A DNA stretch of 64,000 nt, taken from the NCBI GenBank assembly GCA_018715525.1, contig DVLL01000020.1:47088-111087 (forward strand). Direction: 5' to 3'. A model generated the notes under the pieces. The model did not search any database. It was given only the letters and a program-made list of their open reading frames with translations, and was not told the DNA's origin. Below are positions 9,619-19,033 of the stretch, one piece after another (within the stretch, counting starts at the first letter, position 1; the number at the start of each line of letters is the position of its first letter). This DNA is from Candidatus Faeciplasma pullistercoris (GTDB taxonomy: Bacteria; Bacillota; Clostridia; Oscillospirales; Ruminococcaceae). The translations under genes were made by a program, and so were the position numbers.

Positions 9619-11205
9619 TCAACCGACAAGCATTTCGTAAAGCTCCTTTATACTCTTGCCCTTCATCATACCCTTCAGGCTTTCAATCTCATCGATTATC
9701 ATGTCGTCAAGCACGCTCATGCCCAAAAGCTCCACCGGCGCCTTGTCGTCGGTAAAAACAAATCCAGATGGCTCAACCTCATAGATCTCACGCGACACCC
9801 TTTCAAGGAAGTACCTGAGCTCGCTGCTGCCGACGGTTTCCACCATATTATCAAGCTGCTCCTTGCAGTCATAGCTGTCAGAAGCGAAGATCTCCACATT
9901 TCCGCTCCTTGTGTCAGCAGCATAAACGCTGTCAAACACCGAGCATATGGTGGTTTCGAGGCAGTCGTTTATGCCTCCCGGGTTGTCCGTATTCATATTT
10001 ACGTTGACAACTAAAGCTCCGCCGGGATTAAGCTTGTTTTTTACCTCGGTGAAGAACTCGACGCTGCACATCTGGAACGGTATGGTTATATCCTGATAGG
10101 CGTCCACCATGATTACGTCGTAGGTCTTGTCAGTAGCGGCGATATAGGCCCTGCCGTCCTCGGTATAGGTCTTGACGCACTCCGGAAGCTCAAAGTACTC
10201 GTGAGAAAGATTGATTATTTTCTGGTCTATCTCCACTCCGTCTATATCGCTCAAATCATAATATTCCACGCACTGCGAGGCAAAGGTGCCTGTGCCGAGA
10301 CCGAGTACCAGCACCGACAATCCGTTGTCCTGACCCGCTCCGGCCATGGCGGGAGCGGCAAGCGCGTAATCGTAAAACATCCCCGTCAGTCCGCCGTCCT
10401 TAAGCTTTATCGACTGCACGCCGAACAGCACGTTGGTGGACAGTATTATCGAGTCGCCGTCATCCTCCACGCGCAAATAGTTGTATATCGACTCGCCCTC
10501 GTATAAAATATTGTTCGCCCAGAAGGCCATGCCTATATTGTTCGATAAAATACCGAGGACAAGCGCGACGACGGCTATCACCGACGCCGAAACAACATGC
10601 CTTTTGCGAAATATAAAGTATATAAGGCAGACAGCGTAAAGTATCCCCGCGAAAATGACGAATGTAGCCGAAGTCCCGACAAAGGGGATAGTGACAAACG
10701 TGGGAAGAAACGTTCCTATAATGCTTCCTACTGTGTTGCACGCCTCGATTATTCCTGTCGTCCTGCCGTTTTCCTCAAGACTTCCTACTGCGAACTTGAC
10801 AAGGTTCGGCGTGACCATTCCCAAAACAAGCAGCGGGAATACAAAGACAAGTATACAGCTCACAAACGCCGCAGTGACAAGATAGTTGCTTGTGACAAAG
10901 AGAGCAAGCACAAGCGCCACGCCTGCTATAATAAACTTTCCCACAAGGGGTATGAGCATCGTCCATGTCGCGGCGGCAAAGAGCCATACAAAAAGCCTGT
11001 CCGGGTTTTTGTGCTTGTCCGCCATCCTTCCGCCTATGACGTTTCCTAAAGCCATGGCTATCATTATCGTTCCTATGATTATAGTCCATACCATCTGAGA
11101 CGAGGAAAAGTACGGAGCCATAAGCCGGGAAGCTCCAAGCTCTATAGCCATTACCGAAAGTCCGGAAAAGAATCCTGTGACATAAAACAGCCATTTGTTT
11201 TTCAT
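9619..11205 (-). CDS. fused MFS-like membrane domain plus spermidine synthase-like methyltransferase domain
   Basis: N-terminal multi-TM region; C-terminal VLVLGLGTGTFASQCVEYYDLSDIDGVEIDQKII. Confidence 0.85.
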   Translation of the reverse strand: MKNKWLFYVTGFFSGLSVMAIELGASRLMAPYFSSSQMVWTIIIGTIMIAMALGNVIGGRMADKHKNPDRLFVWLFAAATWTMLIPLVGKFIIAGVALVLALFVTSNYLVTAAFVSCILVFVFPLLVLGMVTPNLVKFAVGSLEENGRTTGIIEACNTVGSIIGTFLPTFVTIPFVGTSATFVIFAGILYAVCLIYFIFRKRHVVSASVIAVVALVLGILSNNIGMAFWANNILYEGESIYNYLRVEDDGDSIILSTNVLFGVQSIKLKDGGLTGMFYDYALAAPAMAGAGQDNGLSVLVLGLGTGTFASQCVEYYDLSDIDGVEIDQKIINLSHEYFELPECVKTYTEDGRAYIAATDKTYDVIMVDAYQDITIPFQMCSVEFFTEVKNKLNPGGALVVNVNMNTDNPGGINDCLETTICSVFDSVYAADTRSGNVEIFASDSYDCKEQLDNMVETVGSSELRYFLERVSREIYEVEPSGFVFTDDKAPVELLGMSVLDDMIIDEIESLKGMMKGKSIKELYEMLVG

Positions 11206-11304
11206 AGCGTCCTCCTAAAAAAATAAAGCTGCCCGTCCGCAGACCGGCTGCGCCGCCCTGAAAGCAGCGCAGCCGAAACGTCCCGCAGAGGGCATCACAG
11301 CTTG

Positions 11305-12891
11305 TCAGAAGCTCGCTACGGCTGCCTTTTCAGCCTCGAGCATCTTCTTATAGTTTTCAATGTAGGTATTAAAGCCGGCAACATCGGCAGGATCGGGCTG
11401 CTCGGTTATAGACTTCATGCCCGCAAACACCCTGTTGTCAAGGAAGTCCTCAAGAGCCTCGCCCTCGCCCTTAAGCGCCATGTACTGGGCAAGAACAGCC
11501 ATACCCCACGCTCCGCCCTCTCCGGCGGTCTCCATAACGGATACGGGGGTGTTCATAGCGGCGGCAAGGAGCTTCTGTCCCACGCCCTTTGTCTTGAAGT
11601 AGCCTCCGTGTCCCAAAATCTTATCTATTTCGACATTTTCGGAAAGGAGTATGTCAAGACCTATCTTCAGCGTCGCAAGCGCGGACAAAAGGTGGCAGCG
11701 CATGAGATTTGCAAGGGTAAAGCTGGTGTCGGGAGACCTTAAAACCATCGGTCTTCCCTCGTCAAGATGGGTTATCGGCTCGCCTGAGAAGTAGTTGCAG
11801 GAAACGAGTCCCGAGCAGTCAGCGTCTCCGGTCATCGCGCAGTTAAGAAGCATGTCGTAAAGCTCGGGCTTTCTTATCGGGTGTCCCGAAAGGTTGGCAA
11901 ACTCGTTGAATATCCTTATCCACGCGTCAAGATCGCTTGAGCAGTTGTTGCAGTGCACCATCGCAACAGGCAGTCCGGAGGGGGTGGTTACCATGTCTAT
12001 CTCGGGATAAAGCTTTGAAAGAGCCTTATTGAGCACTATCATCGCGAATACGGAGGTTCCCGCGGAAACATTGCCGGTCTTTGCCCTTACGCTGTTCGTA
12101 GCGACCATGCCGGTGCCGGCGTCTCCCTCAGGAGGACATATCGGCACTCCCGCCTTGAGCGTTCCGGTAGGATCAAGGAACTTCGCTCCAGCCTCGGTGA
12201 GGTATCCGGCGTTCTCTCCGGCGGTAAGCACCCCGGGAAGCACCGTCTCAAGCGTCCAGCCGAAGCCGTAGGGCTTTATGAGCTCGTTGAACTTAGCTAC
12301 CATCCCGGCGTCATAGGTTCCGGTAGAGGAATCTATCGGGAACATTCCGGACGCCTCGCCTACTCCCAGCACCTTGTTGCCGGTGAGCATATAGTGGATG
12401 TATCCGGCAAGGGTGAGCACATAGCTTATATTCTTAACATGCTCTTCCTTGTTTAAAATAGCCTGATAAAGGTGAGCTATGCTCCAGCGCTGGGGAATAT
12501 TGAAGCCGAACAGCTCCGAAAGCTCCTCGCTCGCCTTGGCGGTCATGGTATTTCTCCATGTCCTGAACGGCACGAGCAGGTTTCCGTCCTTGTCAAACGC
12601 CATGTAGCCGTGCATCATCGCGCTGAATCCCATCGAGCCGATAGTCTCCAGCGGAGCGCCGTACTTGTCCGAGTAGTCCTTCGCAAGAATGCGGTACGCG
12701 TCCTTGAGTCCCTCGCTTATATCCTCGAGAGAATATGTCCAAACTCCGTTTTCGAGACGGTTCTCCCAGTCATGCGCGCCGGAGGCGATGACTGCGCTGT
12801 TCTCATCTATAAGTATTGCCTTGATTCTTGTCGAACCGAATTCGATGCCGAGAAATGTCTTTGAGGGGTTGATATTCATATTTGTAGCCAC
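11305..12891 (-). CDS. FGGY-family carbohydrate kinase
   Basis: [49 protein letters not shown]. Confidence 0.88.
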   Translation of the reverse strand: MATNMNINPSKTFLGIEFGSTRIKAILIDENSAVIASGAHDWENRLENGVWTYSLEDISEGLKDAYRILAKDYSDKYGAPLETIGSMGFSAMMHGYMAFDKDGNLLVPFRTWRNTMTAKASEELSELFGFNIPQRWSIAHLYQAILNKEEHVKNISYVLTLAGYIHYMLTGNKVLGVGEASGMFPIDSSTGTYDAGMVAKFNELIKPYGFGWTLETVLPGVLTAGENAGYLTEAGAKFLDPTGTLKAGVPICPPEGDAGTGMVATNSVRAKTGNVSAGTSVFAMIVLNKALSKLYPEIDMVTTPSGLPVAMVHCNNCSSDLDAWIRIFNEFANLSGHPIRKPELYDMLLNCAMTGDADCSGLVSCNYFSGEPITHLDEGRPMVLRSPDTSFTLANLMRCHLLSALATLKIGLDILLSENVEIDKILGHGGYFKTKGVGQKLLAAAMNTPVSVMETAGEGGAWGMAVLAQYMALKGEGEALEDFLDNRVFAGMKSITEQPDPADVAGFNTYIENYKKMLEAEKAAVASF

Positions 12892-13010
12892 CCTTTCTTT
12901 ACAGAAAATATTACCTAGATTATACCCTGCGCGTCCGCCGTTGTCAAGAAATCACAGATATGAACATACCGAAAATGCGTTTAAAAATAATTTTTGTAAC
13001 AAAAATGTAA

Positions 13011-13039
13011 TTGTAATTTTGTTAAGTATGTGATAAAAT
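13011..13039 (+). promoter_or_regulatory. promoter TTGTAA-N17-TAAAAT upstream of murA
   Basis: read directly. Confidence 0.55.
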
Positions 13040-13101
13040 AACTTAGATATTATTAAGGAAAGCTTAAGCACCGCTGATCCGGCGCTTATTAGGAGATATA
13101 T

Positions 13102-14382
13102 ATGGACAAGTTTGTAATCACCGGCGGGATACCCCTGCACGGGTCGGTAGTCATAAGCGGAGCCAAGAACGCCGCTGTCGCGATCGTAGCCGCGACCATA
13201 CTTGCGGACGAGCCCTGCGTGCTTGAGAACGTGCCTGAGATAAGCGATATAAGCATATCCCTGCGCATACTCTATGAGATGGGCGCGAGCATCAAGATAC
13301 TCGGCAAGAACACCATAAGAATAGATACTCGCGGTATTTCCGACCCGGTAGTGCCCTATGACCTTGCCCGCTCGATGAGAGCGTCAAGCTACTTTTTAGG
13401 CACTCTTCTGGGCAGGTTCCACAAGGCTGACGTCCCCATGCCGGGCGGCTGCGACCTCGGAGACAGACCGATAGACCAGCACCTCAAGGCGTTCAACAGC
13501 CTCGGCGCAGAGCATACCATAGACGGAGGAATAGTAAGCCTTCGCGCCGACAGCCTTATAGGCAGCCAGATTTACTTCGACATCAACACCGTCGGCGGAA
13601 CGATAAACGCCATATTCGCCGCCGTAAAGGCTCAGGGTCTGACTGTCATCGAAAACGCGGCCAAGGAGCCTCACATAGTAGACCTTGCCAACTTCCTGAA
13701 CTCGATGGGCGCAGACATCATGGGAGCCGGAACGGATGTCATAAAGATAAGAGGCGTCAATAGGCTCAAGGGCGTGACCTACGCAATTATCCCCGACCAG
13801 ATAGAGGCCGGAACATATATGGTAGCTGCGGCAGCCACCCACGGCGACGTCTGGATAAACAACATCATACCCAAGCACCTCGAATCCATAACCGCAAAGC
13901 TGCGCAAGGTGGGCGCGACTGTCGAGGAGTATGACGAGTGCTTACACATCTACACAAGCGGGCCGCTTGTCAAGACCAGCCTCAAGACGCTTCCTCACCC
14001 CGGCTTCCCGACCGACATGCAGCCCCAGTTCTCCACCCTGTTGACTACCGCGGAGGGCACCAGCGTCGTCACAGACGACATCTTTGACAACCGCTTCAGG
14101 TATGTAAGCGAGCTGCGCAGAATGGGCGCGGACATAACCGTCGAGGGCACCACTGCCGTTATCCAGGGAGTGCGGAAGCTAAAGGGCGCTACGGTAAGAG
14201 CTACCGACCTGCGAGCGGGAGCGGCTCTGGTCATAGCGGGAATGATGGCAAGCGGCGTTACCACCGTTGAAAACATCTTCCACATCGAAAGAGGCTATGA
14301 GAATATCGACGACAAGCTCAAGGGTCTGGGCGCGGACATCAAGAGAGTGTCCGACTACGAGAATGCCCGAAAGATAGTATAA
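13102..14382 (+). CDS. murA: UDP-N-acetylglucosamine 1-carboxyvinyltransferase
   Basis: GAKNAAVAIVAATIL; PMPGGCDLGDRPIDQHL; YPTDMQPQ-like loop. Confidence 0.97.
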   Translation: MDKFVITGGIPLHGSVVISGAKNAAVAIVAATILADEPCVLENVPEISDISISLRILYEMGASIKILGKNTIRIDTRGISDPVVPYDLARSMRASSYFLGTLLGRFHKADVPMPGGCDLGDRPIDQHLKAFNSLGAEHTIDGGIVSLRADSLIGSQIYFDINTVGGTINAIFAAVKAQGLTVIENAAKEPHIVDLANFLNSMGADIMGAGTDVIKIRGVNRLKGVTYAIIPDQIEAGTYMVAAAATHGDVWINNIIPKHLESITAKLRKVGATVEEYDECLHIYTSGPLVKTSLKTLPHPGFPTDMQPQFSTLLTTAEGTSVVTDDIFDNRFRYVSELRRMGADITVEGTTAVIQGVRKLKGATVRATDLRAGAALVIAGMMASGVTTVENIFHIERGYENIDDKLKGLGADIKRVSDYENARKIV

Positions 14383-14402
14383 ACTATAAAAACATGCTTA
14401 TC

Positions 14403-14436
14403 TATGCAGATTCCTGCCTGCGCGGAAATCTGCATA
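14403..14436. other. 12-13 bp near-perfect hairpin in the murA-MBL intergenic region
   Basis: TATGCAGATTCC-tgcctgcgc-GGAAATCTGCATA, one bulge. Confidence 0.7.
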
Positions 14437-14483
14437 ATTATTGGGCTGCCAAAGCCTTAGAATCTGCAAAAGGATGTGTCAGG

Positions 14484-15269
14484 ATGCCAAGAGTATACCC
14501 GCTGTTTTCCTCAAGCTCGGGAAACTCATGCTATATAGGCTCAAAGTCGGAGGGAATACTCATCGACGCCGGCGTCAGCTGCAAAAAGCTGGTCTGCGCC
14601 CTTGGCTCCAATGATATCTCCCCGGCGGCTGTCAAGGCGATATTTATCACCCACGACCACAGCGACCATATCTCCGGGCTTAAAGTCTTTACAAAAAATT
14701 ATAATATCCCGGTATACGCCGCTCCCAAGACAATGGAGTATCTTATCAGCCGCGGACATATATCCTCAAGAGGCGAGGAGGTTGAAATAGGCGTGGAAAA
14801 GGTTGTCGGGGACTTTTCGGTGACATCCTTTGCCACCCCTCACGACGCCGTTCAGAGCGTGGGATACAGAATAGTGACCCCGGACGGAAAGTCCGCCTGC
14901 ATATGCACAGACCTGGGACATATCACTGCGGATGTCGAAAAAAACCTGTGCGGCTGCGAGCTGGTGCTCCTTGAGTCAAACTATGACGAAAGAATGCTCA
15001 GGACAGGATCGTATCCTTACATACTCAAGCAGCGGATAGCCTCGCCGGACGGGCATCTTTCCAACTGCGCCAGCGCGCGCGAGGTCAAACGGCTTATTTC
15101 CGCCGGAACGACAAGGATAATCCTCGGGCATCTGAGCCGGGAGAACAACACTCCTCAGATAGCGGAAAACACGCTTATGCGTGAGCTTGGCGGCGACTTT
15201 GTTCAAAACAAGGATTACCTCATGTACATAGCAAAGCCGGAAAGCACCGGAATGACTGTAACATATTAG
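14484..15269 (+). CDS. MBL-fold metallohydrolase (YycJ/WalJ-like)
   Basis: SSSSGNSCYIG, FITHDHSDHISG, CTDLGH, ESNYDERML; ATG at 14484 after aggatg RBS context. Confidence 0.9.
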   Translation: MPRVYPLFSSSSGNSCYIGSKSEGILIDAGVSCKKLVCALGSNDISPAAVKAIFITHDHSDHISGLKVFTKNYNIPVYAAPKTMEYLISRGHISSRGEEVEIGVEKVVGDFSVTSFATPHDAVQSVGYRIVTPDGKSACICTDLGHITADVEKNLCGCELVLLESNYDERMLRTGSYPYILKQRIASPDGHLSNCASAREVKRLISAGTTRIILGHLSRENNTPQIAENTLMRELGGDFVQNKDYLMYIAKPESTGMTVTY

Positions 15270-15278
15270 AATAAAATT

Positions 15279-15761
15279 ATGAATATAAACATCATCTGCG
15301 TGGGAAAGCTCAAGGAGAGCTGGTGGCGAGACGCCGCAGCCGAATACTCAAAGCGAATAGGAGGATACGCGAGCCTTAAAATAATCGAGGCAAACGAATC
15401 AAGGCTGCCTGACAAGCCGTCTCAAAAGGAAATAGAGCAGGCTCTTTCCGCTGAAGCCGAGCAGATACGCAAATACGCCTCCGAGAAAAAAGCGTACAAC
15501 ATCGCGATGTGCATAGAGGGCAGGCAGATGTCCAGCGAGGAGCTTGCGCAAGCTATTCAGTCAGCGTCGATAAACGGGTTTGGCAGCGTGAACTTCATTA
15601 TAGGAAGCTCGTTCGGGCTCGCCAAGGAAATAAAGGACATCTCACAGCTCAGGCTATCAATATCCAAAATGACCCTGCCTCACCAGCTCGCACGAGTGGT
15701 TCTGACAGAGCAGATATACCGAGCGCTTTCAATAATCAACAACGGAAAATACCATAAGTAG
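15279..15761 (+). CDS. rlmH: 23S rRNA (pseudouridine1915-N3)-methyltransferase
   Basis: SPOUT: VGKLKE.WW, FIIGSSFGL, RLSISKMTLPHQLARVVLTEQIYRA. Confidence 0.97.
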   Translation: MNINIICVGKLKESWWRDAAAEYSKRIGGYASLKIIEANESRLPDKPSQKEIEQALSAEAEQIRKYASEKKAYNIAMCIEGRQMSSEELAQAIQSASINGFGSVNFIIGSSFGLAKEIKDISQLRLSISKMTLPHQLARVVLTEQIYRALSIINNGKYHK

Positions 15762-15766
15762 CAGCC

Positions 15767-15809
15767 AAAAGCGCCGCCCCGTATTTACAACGGGACGGCG
15801 CTTTTTTCG
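15767..15809. terminator. bidirectional terminator
   Basis: AAAAGCGCCGcCCCGT...ACGGGaCGGCGCTTTTTT. Confidence 0.85.
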
Positions 15810-15831
15810 CTCTGTCCTACAGCATTTCCTT

Positions 15832-17712
15832 TTACTTTGCAAACTGCCACTCGTCAAACTCAAAATCGCCCGCGCATACAAAGAATACATTTCTGTCTCC
15901 CTTGATGATGCTGTCAAGCTCGCAGTACACGGTCTCGAAGTCGTCGGTGTCGAACTGGATCTGACCGACCTTGTTGCCGTTCAATCTGCTTTCGCGTATC
16001 TCTATTATGCCCTTGCCCTTGACCGTGGCGGCAAACGCCGAAGCGCCGTCGCCGAAGTCGGCTATGCTTATCGCGATATAGCTTCCGTCAGACATGACCG
16101 CAGTTATCCTGCCGTCAGTCTCGTTATACTCGACTCCCGCGCTGACATTCGAGGTCTCCGCCTGGGACACCTCATACGGGTCGTAGTCCTCTATCTGCGA
16201 CGCTCCCCTGTCGCTCATTCGGCTGAAGGTTATCTTTCCTGTCTGCTCGTCTACCGTGATCTCATCCACGCCTATGCTTCTGTAGCCGTCGGCTCCCTGG
16301 ATATTCATATTCTTGAGCAGCAGAACATTCTGATAGAACAGATAGTACTTGCCCTTGTACTCCTGAAGATGAGTGTGGTTGTTGCTGAACGGGTATCCGT
16401 AGGCGGTGGGGTTCATTGCGTACTCGCCCATATACTCCCAGCTATCCGGGTCTAACGGGTCGTCGGATATCATGTAGCACATGGTGCACATCTGGGGCAT
16501 CGGATAGTCGTAGTCGTTAGACCACTCCCCCCTCTGCTGCCAGTTTGAGCAGTAGGTGAGTATGTACTTCCCGTCTATGTAGTTGAGCTCGTTCGCCTCG
16601 AAGTGATAGGGCGCGGGAACTACAGTCACATCTCCGTCTATAGATATCATATCGTCGCCCAGCTTGGCTATGCGGCAGTTGCCGGTCTGCATACCCGTCT
16701 CGCCGGGGTGCTGCGGGTCTCCGCCTCCGAAGGCTATCCACGCGTCGCCGTTGTCGTCTATTACCACTCCGGGGTCAAACACCCAGAATATCGGGTCGCT
16801 CGAAAGCTGGGACATGCCGTTATGGATAAACGGTCTGCCGACAGGGTCTTCCCACGGACCTGTCGGGGAATCCGCCTTCAAAACGCCTATTCCGCCTCCG
16901 CCTGTGGTAAAGTAGAGGAAGAACTCGGTCTTGCCGTCATCGTTTTCCCTTGCCACTACAGACGGCGCCCATGAAAGCCCTGCCCAGCCGCCGGTGATTT
17001 CCCTTGCCGGGATAACGCCGTGGTAGGTCCAGTTTACCATGTCCTCGGTGGAGTAGCAGGCGATTGAATTTATCTTACCGTAGCTGTTGCTTCCCTTTCC
17101 TCCGTTGGCGTCAAATTCCTGCTGGTCGCAGGTACCGTATACATATAACCTGCCCTCATACTCAACGGCAGTCGGGTCGGCAAAGAAAATATTCGAGGAA
17201 ATAGGATTTGAGTTGCCGAGGGTCTTATATGCTTTTGCGAGCGATGAGGGTATCTCAAGCCCCAGCTCCTTTGTCTCCACCGGCTTGCCGTCCAAATCAA
17301 ACTCATAGCCCTCCGGCTCGGGCTCAGGCTCGGTCACGGTAGTGGCTTTAGTCGTAGTGACGGTTGTAGCCGCAGTCGTGGGCTCGGTCGTGGTTACCGT
17401 AGTCGGGACAGTCGTTGGCTCTGTGGTAGTTACGGTGGTCGGAGCTGTCGTTGTAACTGTCGTCGCCTCGGTTGTGGTAGCTTCTGTAGTAGTGGCTTCT
17501 GTAGTAGTTACTTCGGTGGTGGTAGCTTCGGTAACGACAGCTTCTGTAGCAGCCTCCTCGGTATCGTCCTCGAGCTCTTGTGAGACTGTAGTTACGCTTT
17601 TCTCAGGAAGGGTAGTCACCTCTTCACCGTCTTTGGTATTTGCGCATCCTCCGAGAATCGCCGCCGCCATTACCGCGGCGGTCAGTACCGCGATAAAGTT
17701 TACTCTTTTCAT
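15832..17712 (-). CDS. glycoside hydrolase family 43-like lipoprotein with Thr-rich linker
   Basis: lipobox AAILGGCAN; TTEATTTEAT repeats; NIFFADPTAVEYEGRLYVYGTCD, WVFDPGVVIDDNGDAWIAFGG, LTYCSNW. Confidence 0.88.
   Translation of the reverse strand: MKRVNFIAVLTAAVMAAAILGGCANTKDGEEVTTLPEKSVTTVSQELEDDTEEAATEAVVTEATTTEVTTTEATTTEATTTEATTVTTTAPTTVTTTEPTTVPTTVTTTEPTTAATTVTTTKATTVTEPEPEPEGYEFDLDGKPVETKELGLEIPSSLAKAYKTLGNSNPISSNIFFADPTAVEYEGRLYVYGTCDQQEFDANGGKGSNSYGKINSIACYSTEDMVNWTYHGVIPAREITGGWAGLSWAPSVVARENDDGKTEFFLYFTTGGGGIGVLKADSPTGPWEDPVGRPFIHNGMSQLSSDPIFWVFDPGVVIDDNGDAWIAFGGGDPQHPGETGMQTGNCRIAKLGDDMISIDGDVTVVPAPYHFEANELNYIDGKYILTYCSNWQQRGEWSNDYDYPMPQMCTMCYMISDDPLDPDSWEYMGEYAMNPTAYGYPFSNNHTHLQEYKGKYYLFYQNVLLLKNMNIQGADGYRSIGVDEITVDEQTGKITFSRMSDRGASQIEDYDPYEVSQAETSNVSAGVEYNETDGRITAVMSDGSYIAISIADFGDGASAFAATVKGKGIIEIRESRLNGNKVGQIQFDTDDFETVYCELDSIIKGDRNVFFVCAGDFEFDEWQFAK
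17330..17560 (-). repeat. Thr-rich coding microrepeat (TTEAT / VTTTEPTT) in the GH43 linker
   Basis: visible short-period repeat at DNA and protein level. Confidence 0.85.
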
Positions 17713-17745
17713 TCTTTTCCCTCTTTTCTGTAATTTTTTTCTTCA

Positions 17746-18744
17746 CTATTTTGAAAGTCCCGATATCATTCCCTCATAGTAGCTTTCACTCTCAGGGAAT
17801 ATTTTATGGCTCACACGGTCATACAAGCCGAAGTTCTCTTCTCCTACGCCTACCTCTCCGTTGTCCCAGATAACGCAGGTTATCCCCCTGCGGCAGGCCT
17901 TCGAGAAGAAGTACTCAGCCCATTTTCTGCGTTCCTCAGGATTCCCCTTATTGGTACAGCCTGTCTCGCCGATTATGACCGGCACTCCCTTTTTAATAAA
18001 CCTTGAGAATAGCCCCGACATCAGCCCCGAAATTTCCGTCCTGCAATCGTCGTTAAACTCGGAATACTTCTTGGTGCCGAGCATACAAAGCTGGTAGGGG
18101 GTGTAGGCGTGAACTGAGAGCAGTACCCTGCCTGATGGGTCTTCGGGCAGGGAAAAAGTATTTGACATCGCCGCGCTCGGCGAAGCGGCATACGGCGGAA
18201 CCATTATCATCCTTGCGAAATTCCGCCCTCCGGCTTCCCTTACGGCGTCTACGCAGGTCTGGTTGCAAAGGGCTATCACTCTCGCGGCTTCTTTGCAGTC
18301 AGGATTGTTTTCGTCAAACACCCATTCCTGCGCTGTTCCCGCCAGCCTTGGCTCATTCATGCTCTCAAATATAAGACGCGCGTCATAGTCTGAAAACCTT
18401 TTGGCAAGCTGAGTCCATATCGACCGCATGAAGCTCACCGCGTTTTCGGCGTTTTCAGGCGAGGGGTAGTAGTAATCGTTGTCGTGGTGAGAGTTGATTA
18501 TCACCCTCAGCCCCGCATCCAAAGCCCAGCCTACCACGGTCTCAACCCTGTCCAGCCACTCCGGCTCTATCCGGTAGTCCGGTGCACCAGAGGTGTGCCC
18601 GCCCCACGACACAGGTATCCTTATCAGCCCAAACCCAAGCCCCTTAAGAGCGTCTATCATTTCACGGATGGTGTACGGCTGTCCCCACGAGGTCTCACCC
18701 GGCATCGCGTCAAGCGTATTTCCAAGATTCCAGCCTGCTTTCAT
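17746..18744 (-). CDS. glycoside hydrolase family 5 (cellulase-like), no evident signal peptide
   Basis: GWNLGNTLDA, RIPVSWGGHT, FESMNEPR, PVIIGETGC. Confidence 0.9.
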   Translation of the reverse strand: MKAGWNLGNTLDAMPGETSWGQPYTIREMIDALKGLGFGLIRIPVSWGGHTSGAPDYRIEPEWLDRVETVVGWALDAGLRVIINSHHDNDYYYPSPENAENAVSFMRSIWTQLAKRFSDYDARLIFESMNEPRLAGTAQEWVFDENNPDCKEAARVIALCNQTCVDAVREAGGRNFARMIMVPPYAASPSAAMSNTFSLPEDPSGRVLLSVHAYTPYQLCMLGTKKYSEFNDDCRTEISGLMSGLFSRFIKKGVPVIIGETGCTNKGNPEERRKWAEYFFSKACRRGITCVIWDNGEVGVGEENFGLYDRVSHKIFPESESYYEGMISGLSK

Positions 18745-18851
18745 TTTACTGTCCTACCCCCTTCGTATAAGCCGTTCCCTCCTCGTTTGGCATTCTGCAC
18801 TTCCGAGGAGCTAAGCAGCAAGCCCATATGTTGGTTGTATTGTACAAAATG

Positions 18852-18880
18852 AGTATACATTACTGCCGATGTAATGTCAA
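18852..18880 (-). promoter_or_regulatory. promoter TTGACA-N17-TATACT with internal palindromic operator ACATTAC-N7-GTAATGT (18857-18877)
   Basis: read directly; 7-bp perfect arms inside the spacer. Confidence 0.75.
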
Positions 18881-19033
18881 TCTTAGTCTTTATTTTATCA
18901 CTGTTTTGATTTAGATTAGTCAAACAAACCATTAAAGCAAAAGCCCGCCGGTCGGAATACGGGCATTTCGCATCCGACCGGCAGGACAGCGCAGAGCGAC
19001 AATCCTGCCGGGCTGTCGCTCTGAACATATTAG

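Noticed and set aside
17330-17560. CRISPR-like repetitive block
   Set aside because: Short-period in-frame Thr codon repeats, no spacers; coding linker.
18905-19030. GC-rich inverted repeats between GH5 and UPF0210 genes
   Set aside because: Consistent with an ordinary terminator for the UPF0210 gene/neighbouring hairpins; no further signal.
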